In this document: positions 1 through 7,738 of the stretch, one piece after another
How the letters are laid out: every line of letters begins with the position of its first letter
Position numbering within the stretch: the stretch's first letter is position 1
Assembly (NCBI RefSeq): GCF_002261225.1
Contig: NZ_NEVM01000002.1
Location: forward strand, 682,001 to 746,000
Direction: 5' to 3'
Length of the DNA: 64,000 bases
DNA from: Bordetella genomosp. 10
GTDB taxonomy: Bacteria > Pseudomonadota > Gammaproteobacteria > Burkholderiales > Burkholderiaceae_B
The notes under the pieces: model-generated
Told to the model about the DNA's origin: nothing
Database searches by the model: none
The model's input: the letters and a program-made list of their open reading frames with translations, nothing else
Position numbers and translations under genes: made by a program

Positions 1-1
1 C

Positions 2-691
2 ACGCAGGCCTTCCGGGCCTGGGTGCCTTATCTCTCGCGCAAATACCGCGTCGTGACCTATGACCTGCGCGGCTTCGGCAGGACGGCGCCCGTGGACAGC
101 GAATTCAGGTTCACCACGGACCTGTACGTGGACGACATGGTGCGCGTGATCGGCCGGTTGGCGGGGGAGCCGGTGCATGTCGTGGGGTTCAAGAGCGGCT
201 GCATCAGCACCCTGCGGCTGGCGGCCACGCGCCCGGACCTGGTGCGCTCGATCACCTTGGCGTGCCCGCCCATGGTCGCGCCCGGCGGGGCCGACTGGCA
301 GCCCTTCATGGAAGAGCACGGCATGCGGGCCTGGGCCCGCAAGACCATGCCGGCGCGCCTGGGCAAGGATGCGCCGCCGAGCGCCATCGACTGGTGGACG
401 GACCTGATGGGCGCCACCTCCATCACCACCGCGCGCGCCTACCTGCGCTGGGTGGGAACGACGCGGGCCGGCGACGACATGCCGGCCGTCGCATGTCCCG
501 CCCTGGTGATCATGACCAAGCTGTCGGCGCAGACCAACGCGGCCGCCGGGCAGGTGCCCCCCGAGGTCGTGCAGCAGGGGATGCCGCATGCGGAAATCCT
601 GCTGCTGGATCTGGATTGCTACCATCCGGCGGCGTCGCATCCCGATATCTGCGCGCCGGCCACGCTGGCATTCCTGCAGAAGCTGGCTTGA
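2..691 (+). CDS. Alpha/beta hydrolase, 5'-truncated by window edge
   Basis: The reading frame is open from base 2, so the start lies outside the window; the in-frame GTG at 23 is probably internal. The visible 229 residues form an alpha/beta-hydrolase core with a TYDLRGFGRT strand-turn and the usual C-terminal histidine region (YHPAASHPD). The nucleophile elbow reads VGFKSGC where active family members have G-x-S-x-G, so a lysine stands at the serine position. The fold assignment is firm. Hydrolase activity is doubtful; it may belong to a subfamily without the classical nucleophile. It ends 21 bp before an FMN-dependent dehydrogenase gene on the same strand, so the two are probably co-transcribed. 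Confidence 0.8.
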   Translation, partial: TQAFRAWVPYLSRKYRVVTYDLRGFGRTAPVDSEFRFTTDLYVDDMVRVIGRLAGEPVHVVGFKSGCISTLRLAATRPDLVRSITLACPPMVAPGGADWQPFMEEHGMRAWARKTMPARLGKDAPPSAIDWWTDLMGATSITTARAYLRWVGTTRAGDDMPAVACPALVIMTKLSAQTNAAAGQVPPEVVQQGMPHAEILLLDLDCYHPAASHPDICAPATLAFLQKLA

Positions 692-712
692 TGCGAGGGA
701 AGCGGGACGCTC

Positions 713-1870
713 ATGGGCCGACGACTCGCCGCGTGCCTGAACCTGGACGATTTCGAGGCGCAGGCGCGGCGCCGCCTGCCCCGGCCGATCTTCGGCTATA
801 TCCATGCCGCCGCCGAGGACCGGCACGCGCATGACGGCAATCGCGCGGCCTTTCGCAAGCATCGCCTGGTCACGCGCGTGCTGGTGGACGCGACCGCGCG
901 CAGCCCGGCGGTGGCGCTCTTCGGCGTGCGCTACGCGCAGCCGTTTGGCCTGGCGCCGGTCGGGCTGAGCGCGCTCTACACCTATCGCGGCGATTGCGTG
1001 CTGGCCGAGGTGGCGGCCCGGCGCGGCATTCCCATGGTGATGAGCGCGTCGTCCCTGATCCCCATGGAAACGGTGGCGCGCGTCAATCCCGCCGCCTGGT
1101 TCCAGGCCTATGTGCCGGGCGACCGCGCCCGGATGGACGCGCTGCTCGCGCGCATCCTGAAAGCCGGATTCCGCACCCTGGTCGTCACCGTCGATACGCC
1201 GGCCTATCCCAACAAGGAGGCCTACGCGCGCAGCGGCTTCACGAGCCCGCTGGCGCCGTCGCTGGCCCTGGCGTGGCAGGGCCTGGCCCATCCCGCCTGG
1301 ACGGTGGGCACCTTCCTGCGCACCTTGCTGCGGCACGGCATGCCGCATTTCGAGAACAACTATGCGACCCGCGGCGTGGCCATCATCGCGCGCAACGTCG
1401 AGCGCAGCTTCGCCGACCGCGGCAATTACGGCTGGGACCACCTGGCGCGGATCCGCGCGGCGTGGCCGCATACGCTGGTCGTCAAGGGCGTGCTCGATCC
1501 GCGCGACGCCGTGCTGGCGCGCGACGCCGGCGCGGACGGCATCATCGTCTCCAACCATGGCGGGCGCCAGCTCGACGATGCCGCCGCCCCTTTGGACATG
1601 CTGCCCGAGATCCTGCGCGCCTGTCCGGGCTTGCCCGTGATGCTGGACGGCGGCGTGCGCCGGGGGACGGACGTGCTCAAGGCCTATGCCCTGGGCGCCG
1701 CCTTCGTCTTCGTCGGCCGCCCCTTCGCCTATGCCGCCGCGACGGGGGGCCGGGCCGGCGTCGAACGCGCCGTCGACCTGCTGGCCGCCGAAGTGGACCG
1801 GGATATGGTAATGATGGGAGTAGGACGGGTCGCCGACATCGGGCCCGACTGCCTACGGCCGGCGTCGTGA
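713..1870 (+). CDS. FMN-dependent alpha-hydroxy-acid dehydrogenase/oxidase
   Basis: 385 residues, the full length of the glycolate oxidase/L-lactate dehydrogenase (LldD) family. Members oxidise an L-2-hydroxy acid to the 2-oxo acid with bound FMN. The signature SNHGGRQLD with the catalytic histidine lies near residue 280. The FMN phosphate-binding part (DGGVRRGTDVLKA, then GRPFAYA) follows near residues 305-340. The N-terminal LDDFEAQARRRLP helix is also typical. It follows the hydrolase gene by 21 bp on the same strand. The substrate cannot be assigned; lactate, mandelate and glycolate enzymes share these motifs. Confidence 0.88.
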   Translation: MGRRLAACLNLDDFEAQARRRLPRPIFGYIHAAAEDRHAHDGNRAAFRKHRLVTRVLVDATARSPAVALFGVRYAQPFGLAPVGLSALYTYRGDCVLAEVAARRGIPMVMSASSLIPMETVARVNPAAWFQAYVPGDRARMDALLARILKAGFRTLVVTVDTPAYPNKEAYARSGFTSPLAPSLALAWQGLAHPAWTVGTFLRTLLRHGMPHFENNYATRGVAIIARNVERSFADRGNYGWDHLARIRAAWPHTLVVKGVLDPRDAVLARDAGADGIIVSNHGGRQLDDAAAPLDMLPEILRACPGLPVMLDGGVRRGTDVLKAYALGAAFVFVGRPFAYAAATGGRAGVERAVDLLAAEVDRDMVMMGVGRVADIGPDCLRPAS

Positions 1871-1883
1871 CCTTGGCGCCGGT

Positions 1884-2627
1884 TCAATCGTCGAATTTCT
1901 CGTGGGCGTCCGCCTGGCCCTTCTTCCAGTAGCCGACCAGCTTGGTCCAGGCGCGCGGATGATCGATCTCTTCACGCAGGTAGGCACGGATGGCCTTGGC
2001 CACGCCCGCTTCGGCGGCGGCCCAGACGTAGCCTTCGCCCGCGGGTAGCGCCAGCGATTTCAGCGCCTGCATGACCGGCGCCGGGTCGTCGGCCTGGGCG
2101 GGCGGACGATGCACCCATAGCGCGCTGTGGTCGGCGCGCGTATCGAAACGCTGTTCGTCCTCCGGCCCCGGCACGATCCCCACGGTAAGGATGCGCGTGC
2201 CGGCCGGCGCTTCCTCGACGCGGCGGCCGATGGCGGGCAGGGCGGTTTCGTCGCCGATCAGCAGCCACCAGTCGTAGGACCATTCCACCACCATGGACCC
2301 GCGCGGTCCGCCGAAATCCAGGGTGTCCCCAACCTTGGCGCGCAAGGCCCAGCGCGTGGCGGGACCGGCATCGTGCAAGGCGAAGTCGATGGTCAGGGTC
2401 TGCGCCTGGGCGTCGTGGCGGCGCGGCGTGTAGTCGCGCCGTTCGACCTGGCCGCCTTCGGTGAAGAAGAGCTTGACGTGATCGTCCGGGGCCAGGCTGG
2501 TGAAATCCGCAAGGTCCGGGCCGGCAAGGACGATGCGCTGCATATGGGGAGTGAGCCGCTCGGTGCGCTGCACGACGACCCGGCGGCTCTTCAATTCGAA
2601 ACGGACGCGTTGGGTGGGATGATCCAC
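1884..2627 (-). CDS. Siderophore-interacting protein (FAD-dependent ferric-siderophore reductase)
   Basis: 247 residues, start GTG at 2627 chosen because AAGGAG lies 7 bp upstream (2635-2640); upstream in-frame ATGs lack a ribosome site. Family SIP/ViuB: an N-terminal FAD-binding barrel with RDYTPR at residues 64-69, the GDETALPAI segment of the NAD(P)H-binding half, and the conserved C-terminal GYWKKG. These cytoplasmic enzymes reduce ferric siderophores to release iron. It is transcribed divergently from a TetR gene, and the receptor operon for a ferric siderophore lies just beyond, so a role in iron release after TonB-dependent uptake is a sound inference. Confidence 0.9.
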   Translation of the reverse strand: MDHPTQRVRFELKSRRVVVQRTERLTPHMQRIVLAGPDLADFTSLAPDDHVKLFFTEGGQVERRDYTPRRHDAQAQTLTIDFALHDAGPATRWALRAKVGDTLDFGGPRGSMVVEWSYDWWLLIGDETALPAIGRRVEEAPAGTRILTVGIVPGPEDEQRFDTRADHSALWVHRPPAQADDPAPVMQALKSLALPAGEGYVWAAAEAGVAKAIRAYLREEIDHPRAWTKLVGYWKKGQADAHEKFDD

Positions 2628-2674
2628 GTAGCATCTCCTTGATGGCGGGGCAGCTCCGGAATGGAGCATTTGGG

Positions 2675-2711
2675 ATACTATACAGTATTCGAATACCATT
2701 CGGTATTTGAA
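2675..2711. promoter_or_regulatory. Two inverted repeats between SIP gene and tetR (probable TetR operator)
   Basis: Two AT-rich inverted repeats stand 18 bp apart, centre to centre. The first is ATACT-atac-AGTAT (2675-2688). The second is AATACC-attc-GGTATT (2692-2707), extended by TTC/GAA to 2688-2711. They lie 48-84 bp upstream of the SIP start and about 107-143 bp upstream of tetR, which suits control of both promoters by the neighbouring TetR protein. A partial half-site (GGTATCCGAATA) follows near 2728. Binding is inferred. Confidence 0.6.
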
Positions 2712-2817
2712 ATATGCCTGAATAGCAGGTATCCGAATAAAAGGCATCTAAAATGCGTGGCCGGGCATCGCGGGGCGCTTCGGCCGCGCCGCTTGCCGCA
2801 ATGGAGAAAGCCACGTC

Positions 2818-3408
2818 ATGACGAAACGCATGTCACGGGAGGAGAGCCAGGCGGCGACCCGATGTAAGCTGCTGGCCGCGGCCAGCAAGCTGTTCGCGCG
2901 CGACGGCTATGCCGCGGCCTCGGTGGACCGCATCGCGGCCGCGGCGGGCTTCAGCAAGGGCGCGTTCTACTCGAACTTCGAGAGCAAGGAACAGATCTTC
3001 CTGGAGATACTGGAAGCCCACGGCGATGCCAGCCTGGGCGCGCTGTTGAGCGCCCTGGACGGCGCCGGCGATGCGAAGGCGGCGATCGAGGCCGTGGCCG
3101 CATGGGCCGACGCCACGGCGCGGACGGGGAACTGGTCGCTGCTGGTGCTGGAGCACCAACGCTACGCCAAGCCGGGCAAGCGTTTCGAAAAGACCCAGGA
3201 GGCGGTCTTCCGCTTCCATTGGCGGCGCCTGGGCGAGCGCCTGGCCGCCTACGCGCCGGGCCGCGGCGCCGACGCGGAAATGCTGGGCGCCGTCGTGTTC
3301 GAATTGACGCACGCCCCGGCCATGACCTTCGTGCGGTCCCCCTCGGCGGGGGACCTGGTGCGTTATGCGCTGAGCGCGGCGCTATTGCCGGACCGTCACC
3401 ACTTGTAG
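2818..3408 (+). CDS. TetR/AcrR family transcriptional regulator
   Basis: 196 residues. The N-terminal helix-turn-helix is textbook: AASKLFARDGYAAASVDRIA followed by AGFSKGAFYSNFESKEQI, residues 20-65. The C-terminal ligand domain is not recognisable to a subfamily. Start ATG 2818 has GGAG 12 bp upstream; an in-frame ATG four codons later is possible. It is divergent from the SIP gene, with two inverted repeats between them, so autoregulation and control of the SIP gene are likely. Its 3' end overlaps the convergent TonB receptor gene by 13 bp. Confidence 0.9.
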   Translation: MTKRMSREESQAATRCKLLAAASKLFARDGYAAASVDRIAAAAGFSKGAFYSNFESKEQIFLEILEAHGDASLGALLSALDGAGDAKAAIEAVAAWADATARTGNWSLLVLEHQRYAKPGKRFEKTQEAVFRFHWRRLGERLAAYAPGRGADAEMLGAVVFELTHAPAMTFVRSPSAGDLVRYALSAALLPDRHHL

Positions 3409-5912
3409 GCGACCGTCGCCATCACGGAACGCCGGAACCCGTACAGGCAGGCGTCGGCCGATCCCTCGCACGAGCCGACGTATTCCTTGTCGAACAGGTT
3501 GGTGGCGTTGATGGCGAAGCGCCAGTTGCGGCGCTCGTAGTGCAAGGCGGCGTCGGTCAGCGTGACGGCCGGAATCGCCAGCGAGTTCTGGTTGTCGCCG
3601 TAGCGCGAGCCGATGTAGCGCACGCCGACGCCGAGCCCCACGCCTTGCAGCGGGCCTTCCTGCAGCGTCTTGTCCAGCCACAGGCTGGCCATGTGGCGCG
3701 GCACATCCTGCGGCTGGTTGCCCACCGTCCCGTCGTTGTTGCGCGTGATCTTGGGCGACATATAGGTGTAGGCGCCCACCACCTTCCAGCCCTGCGTGAG
3801 GTCGGCCGTGCCCGACAGCTCGATGCCCTTGACGCGGACTTCGCCGGTCTGCACCGAGAAATTGGGATGGTCCGGATCGGTGGTCAGCATGTTGCGCTGG
3901 GTCAGGTCGTAGGCGGACACCATCATGAAGCTGTTGTAGCCGGCCGGCTGGTACTTCACGCCGACTTCGTACTGCTTGCCGGTGGAGGGCTTGTAGGGCG
4001 TGTTGCTGAAATTCGCGCCCACGTTGGGCAGGAAGGACTCGGAGTAGCTGAGGTAGGGCGCCACGCCGTTGTCGAAGCGATAGACCAGGCCGCCCTTGGC
4101 GGTGGTCTTCTCGTCGTGCTGCGGCGTGGCCGTGCCCGACAGCAGGTCCTTCGAGGAGGTGTCGGCCCAGTCGTGGCGCACGCCGCCCGTCAACGTCCAG
4201 CGGCCCCAGCGGAGCTGGTCCTGCGCGTACAGGCCCAGTTGGCGCACCTTGTCGTCGGTGGCGAAGTCGACCGGCGGCATGGTGTAGGGCTGGCCGTAGA
4301 CCGGGTTCAGCAGGTCGAGCGGGGAGGCTTCGCCGTCCTTTTCGTACCAGCGGTCGTGGGAATTCGAATACTCCAGGCCGGCCAGCGCCGTATGGCGCAG
4401 CGCGCCCGTGGCGAAATCCGCCTGGATCTGCGAGTCCACGGTGACGTTGTCGATCCAGGCGTGGGACTGCGAGGCCATGCGGTCCAGCAGCGCGGTGCCT
4501 TCTTCCACGCCGGCGCCCACCGTCTGCGCCTGGTTGACGTTGGCGTGGCTGTAGCGCAGGTTCTGGCGCACGGTCCAGGTCGAGTTGAAGCGGTGCTCGA
4601 AGGCATAGCCGACGCTGTATTCCTCGCGCTCGAAGCGGTTCAGGTCCGGCTCGCCGATGAACAGGCGCGAGGACAGGCGGCCATAGATGGGGCTGCCGTA
4701 GAGCGTGCCCTCGGCCGGCAGGTATTGGCCGCCGAAGCCTTCCTTGTCGTGCTGGTAGTGGGTCAGCAGCGTGAAGCTGGTGTCGGCGTCCGGCTTCCAG
4801 GTCAGCGAGGGCGCGATGTAGGTGCGCTGGCTGTCAACGTCGTGGACCTGGGTGCCGCCGTCGCGGAACAGCCCCGTCACGCGATAGAGCAGGGTGCCGC
4901 TGTCGTTGAGCGGGCCGCTGAAGTCGCCCGCGACCTGGCGGCGGTCCCAGTTGCCGCCCTGGACTTCCAGTTCGTGCAGCGGGGTTTCGGTGGGGCGCTT
5001 GCTGACCAGCGAGAGCAGGCCGCCCGGGATGTTCTGGCCGTACATCACCGAGGACGGCCCGCGCAGGACTTCGATGCGTTCCAGGCCGTAGGGTTCGACG
5101 CTGTTCGACAGCAGGGTGTAGAGGCCGGCGGTGCTCAGGCCGTCGAGGTAGGGCATGCTGCCGGAGAAGCCGCGCAGCATGTACTGGTCGACGCGTATTT
5201 CGCCGCCGCCGTATTCCTCGGCGACGACGCCCGGCGTGTAGCGCAGGGCCGCGCCTATGGTCTTGGCGCCCTGGTCGCGCACCTGTTCCTTGGTGATGAC
5301 GGACACCGACTGGGGCGTTTCCAGCAGCGAGGCGTCGGTCTTGCTGGCCGTGGCGCTGCGGGTGGCGACGTAGCCGTCGACCGGTCCCCAGGGATTTTCC
5401 ACCGCGGTTCCGCGCACCTCGACGGCGGGCAGGGTGGTCGCAGCGCCTTGGGGCGGGGCCGCGCGCAGGGTGTAGACGCCGCGTTCGCCGCGCAGGACCC
5501 GCAGGCCCTGGCCCTGCGTCAGCCGGTCGAAGCCTTCGTCCACGGTGTAGCGGCCGTTCAGGCCGGGACTGGTCTTGCCCTTCGTCAGGGCGGCGTCGAC
5601 GGAGAGCTCGACGCCCGCGGCGGCGGCGTAGCGGTTGAGCACCTGGTCCAGCGTGCCGGGCGCGATGCGGTAGCTGCGCGCGGCCGCCGCGGCGGCTGGC
5701 GATTGCGCGGCGGCGGGCTGGGCGGCCAGGCCGGCGGCAAGCAGCGTTCCGCCGGCCAGCAAGGCGGCGCGCAAGGCAAGCGCGGCCGGCCGCAGGGCGA
5801 AGGCGGTGCGTCGGGCGGCGGTGGGCGTCCCGGCGGCGTGGGATTCATGAGCGCGGCGGGGCCGTTGCGGCGGTGCGATTTCGGTGGCGGCGGGTTGCGG
5901 GCGGAAGGGCAT
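3396..5912 (-). CDS. TonB-dependent siderophore receptor with signalling (STN) domain
   Basis: 838 residues, outer-membrane ferric-siderophore transducer of the FpvA/FecA kind. A long N-terminus with a hydrophobic stretch (about residues 40-68, ending near QPAAAQS) serves as export signal. It is followed by a STN domain (about 79-130; SYRIAPGTLDQVLNRYAAAA). The plug begins near ATRSATASKTDASLLETPQS, and a long beta-barrel ends in aromatic YKW. Start ATG 5912 was chosen because AGGA lies in front of it and the 24 upstream codons look non-coding. STN receptors signal ligand binding to a FecR-type anti-sigma factor, and fecR and fecI lie directly upstream on the same strand. Confidence 0.93.
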   Translation of the reverse strand: MPFRPQPAATEIAPPQRPRRAHESHAAGTPTAARRTAFALRPAALALRAALLAGGTLLAAGLAAQPAAAQSPAAAAAARSYRIAPGTLDQVLNRYAAAAGVELSVDAALTKGKTSPGLNGRYTVDEGFDRLTQGQGLRVLRGERGVYTLRAAPPQGAATTLPAVEVRGTAVENPWGPVDGYVATRSATASKTDASLLETPQSVSVITKEQVRDQGAKTIGAALRYTPGVVAEEYGGGEIRVDQYMLRGFSGSMPYLDGLSTAGLYTLLSNSVEPYGLERIEVLRGPSSVMYGQNIPGGLLSLVSKRPTETPLHELEVQGGNWDRRQVAGDFSGPLNDSGTLLYRVTGLFRDGGTQVHDVDSQRTYIAPSLTWKPDADTSFTLLTHYQHDKEGFGGQYLPAEGTLYGSPIYGRLSSRLFIGEPDLNRFEREEYSVGYAFEHRFNSTWTVRQNLRYSHANVNQAQTVGAGVEEGTALLDRMASQSHAWIDNVTVDSQIQADFATGALRHTALAGLEYSNSHDRWYEKDGEASPLDLLNPVYGQPYTMPPVDFATDDKVRQLGLYAQDQLRWGRWTLTGGVRHDWADTSSKDLLSGTATPQHDEKTTAKGGLVYRFDNGVAPYLSYSESFLPNVGANFSNTPYKPSTGKQYEVGVKYQPAGYNSFMMVSAYDLTQRNMLTTDPDHPNFSVQTGEVRVKGIELSGTADLTQGWKVVGAYTYMSPKITRNNDGTVGNQPQDVPRHMASLWLDKTLQEGPLQGVGLGVGVRYIGSRYGDNQNSLAIPAVTLTDAALHYERRNWRFAINATNLFDKEYVGSCEGSADACLYGFRRSVMATVAYKW

Positions 5913-5991
5913 GCGGGTGTCCTGGGATCGGAAGCATTGGAGGTCTGTCACCTTGTCTTCCGAACGAAAACCGCAAACCCTCAATCGACGA

Positions 5992-6004
5992 GCGAAAATT
6001 TTTC
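5992..6004 (-). promoter_or_regulatory. Candidate ECF-sigma promoter element ahead of the receptor gene
   Basis: The 200-bp gap between fecR and the receptor gene holds, on the minus strand, GAAAAATTTTCGC followed about 3 bp later by CGTCGAT. This stands roughly 80-95 bp before the receptor start and could be the promoter read by the neighbouring FecI-type sigma factor. The resemblance is loose, because consensus elements for this sigma subgroup vary. No other feature was seen in the gap. Confidence 0.25.
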
Positions 6005-6112
6005 AGCCTGGTTGCCGGCGGGCAGTCCCGCATTCGCCCGGACGGCGTCCATCCGCATCCATGCGGCATTTTTCTCCGGCGCCGCGTTCGCGCCGGCCCC
6101 GCGCCCTGGGCG

Positions 6113-7108
6113 TCATGCACGCCCCGCGCGGGGCGCGACGGTGACCCAGTAGCGGGTGCGGTAGCGCACGTCCACGTTCACCCCCTGGGCCAGGTTGGCC
6201 AGGGCGCGATCGGTGTCGCCCAGCGGAAATACGCCGGTCACCCGCAGATCGCCGAGCGCGGGGTCGGCGCGCAGCAGGCCGCTGCGATAGCGCGACAGCT
6301 CGGCGATGAAATCGATCACGCGCATGTGCTCGGCCACCAGCGTGCCGCGGGTCCAGGACTCCGTGGCGTCGGGCAAGGGCTGGGCGGCCTCGATGGCGGT
6401 GTCCGAGAAGCACGCGCGCAAGCCCGCGCCCAGGCGCTGTGCCGGCGCGTGCCGGGGGACGATCTCGACCTCGCCGCGATAGACGGCGACCTCGGCCAGC
6501 CCGCCGCCGCCGTCGCCCCGCACGCTGTAGTGGGCGTCCTCCGTGCGCACGGCGCCGGCCGCGCATTCGATGAGGAAAGGGCGGCGCCAGGGCGTCGGGT
6601 CCGCGGCGGTGGCGGCATGCACGCGGCCGGCGCGCAGCAGCACGGCGCGCTCGGCCTGGCTGTAGCGGACGTCGACGGCGCTGCGCGTGTCCAGGACCAG
6701 GCGGGTCCGGTCGGGCAGCACGACGTCGCGGATTTCGCCGGTGCCGGTGGCGTAGTCGGCCGTGGCCAATTGCCAGGCGTCGCTGCGCCGCACGGTGTAG
6801 GCCGTGCCGCCGGCCAGCAGCGCCAGCACGCCGGCGCGCAGGACGGCCCGGCGCGGCGCGCGCGAGGGCGGCGCTTCCAGCAGGACGCGGCGGGCGGCGC
6901 GCCGGGGCAGGCCGACGAGCTGTTCCTCCAGGGCGCGCAGGCGCTGCCATGCGCGCTCGTGGTCGGCATGGGCGGCGCGCCAGGCGGCACAGGCGGCGCG
7001 GTCCTCGGCGCTGGCCTCGCCGGACCAGAGGCGCGCCATCCAGAGGCTGGCGCGTTGCACGATGCCGGGGTCGATGGGGGCGTCGTCGCGCGCGGAAGTG
7101 TTCATCAT
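6113..7108 (-). CDS. fecR: FecR-family anti-sigma factor / signal transducer
   Basis: 331 residues. The N-terminal cytoplasmic part has the FecR-type four-helix motif (RASLWMARLWSGEASAEDRA, about residues 20-60) that binds the sigma factor. A single membrane segment follows (AVLRAGVLALLAGGTAYTV, about 87-106). The periplasmic FecR domain starts around residue 125 with DRTRLVLDTRSAVDVRY. The gene starts with ATG-ATG, so the first or second codon may be used. It lies 15 bp after fecI and 200 bp before the receptor gene, the standard order for cell-surface signalling. The anti-sigma role is inferred from family and order. Confidence 0.92.
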   Translation of the reverse strand: MMNTSARDDAPIDPGIVQRASLWMARLWSGEASAEDRAACAAWRAAHADHERAWQRLRALEEQLVGLPRRAARRVLLEAPPSRAPRRAVLRAGVLALLAGGTAYTVRRSDAWQLATADYATGTGEIRDVVLPDRTRLVLDTRSAVDVRYSQAERAVLLRAGRVHAATAADPTPWRRPFLIECAAGAVRTEDAHYSVRGDGGGGLAEVAVYRGEVEIVPRHAPAQRLGAGLRACFSDTAIEAAQPLPDATESWTRGTLVAEHMRVIDFIAELSRYRSGLLRADPALGDLRVTGVFPLGDTDRALANLAQGVNVDVRYRTRYWVTVAPRAGRA

Positions 7109-7123
7109 GCCGGGGCCGCCGCG

Positions 7124-7645
7124 TCAGCCTTGCGTCTCGTCCGGATAGCGGACGGCGTAACAGGCGGCCAGGGCGGCGGCGATGTATTTCTCGACGGAGG
7201 AGACGGATACCTTGAGCAGGGCGGCGATCTCCCGATAGCTCAGGCCGTCGAGCTTGCATAGCAGGAAGGCTTGCCTGGCCTTGGCGGGCAGGCGGTTCAG
7301 CAATTCGTCCAGCTCCATGAGGGTCTGGATGACGATGGCGCGCGTTTCCTCGGAGGGCGCCTGCGACGGCGCCAGCACCGCGACGGTATCGAGATAGGCC
7401 TGCTCGATGTGGCGGCGGCGGTACAGGTCGATGGCCAGGCCCTTGGCGATCTGCGTGAGATAGCGGCGCGATTCGTCGGGCCGGGGCGCGCGGCCGACGG
7501 TCAGCACGCGCACGTAGGTGTCATGCGCCAGGTCGGCGGCATCGCCGGCGTGATCCAGGCGGCGGCGCAGCCAGCCATACAGCCAGCCATGATGCTCGCG
7601 ATACAGGTCCTGCACTTCCCGTTGCAGGGCAAGTTCGGCGGACAT
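7124..7645 (-). CDS. fecI: FecI-type ECF sigma factor
   Basis: 173 residues, the usual length. Region 2 is visible as YREHHGWLYGWLRRRL ... DLAHDTYVRVL (about residues 14-50). Region 4 has LPAKARQAFLLCKLDGLSY followed by the helix-turn-helix REIAALLKVSVSSVEKYI (about 120-160). It heads the fecI-fecR-receptor operon and has a strong Fur box 57-75 bp upstream, so it is probably made under iron starvation and then released by the receptor/FecR signal. Confidence 0.94.
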   Translation of the reverse strand: MSAELALQREVQDLYREHHGWLYGWLRRRLDHAGDAADLAHDTYVRVLTVGRAPRPDESRRYLTQIAKGLAIDLYRRRHIEQAYLDTVAVLAPSQAPSEETRAIVIQTLMELDELLNRLPAKARQAFLLCKLDGLSYREIAALLKVSVSSVEKYIAAALAACYAVRYPDETQG

Positions 7646-7701
7646 GGAGCGTCCCTCTTTCTATCGATTCAATGCGGATGTCGTGAGCGGATTCTATATT
7701 T

Positions 7702-7720
7702 AATAAGAATTATTTGCATT
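7702..7720. promoter_or_regulatory. Fur box ahead of fecI
   Basis: AATAAGAATTATTTGCATT closely matches the interrupted palindrome bound by Fur (core GAATTATT with flanking AAT/ATT). It lies in the only gap between the upstream LysR gene and fecI, in a markedly AT-rich patch of otherwise GC-rich DNA. It would repress fecI-fecR when iron is plentiful. Confidence 0.8.
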
Positions 7721-7738
7721 ATTGATTTGATTGGAGGC

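Noticed and set aside
3102..6152. A 1016-codon open frame on the plus strand.
   Set aside because: It runs antisense through the TonB receptor gene with Gly/Arg/Ala/His-rich, low-information sequence; it is a GC-driven shadow of that gene.
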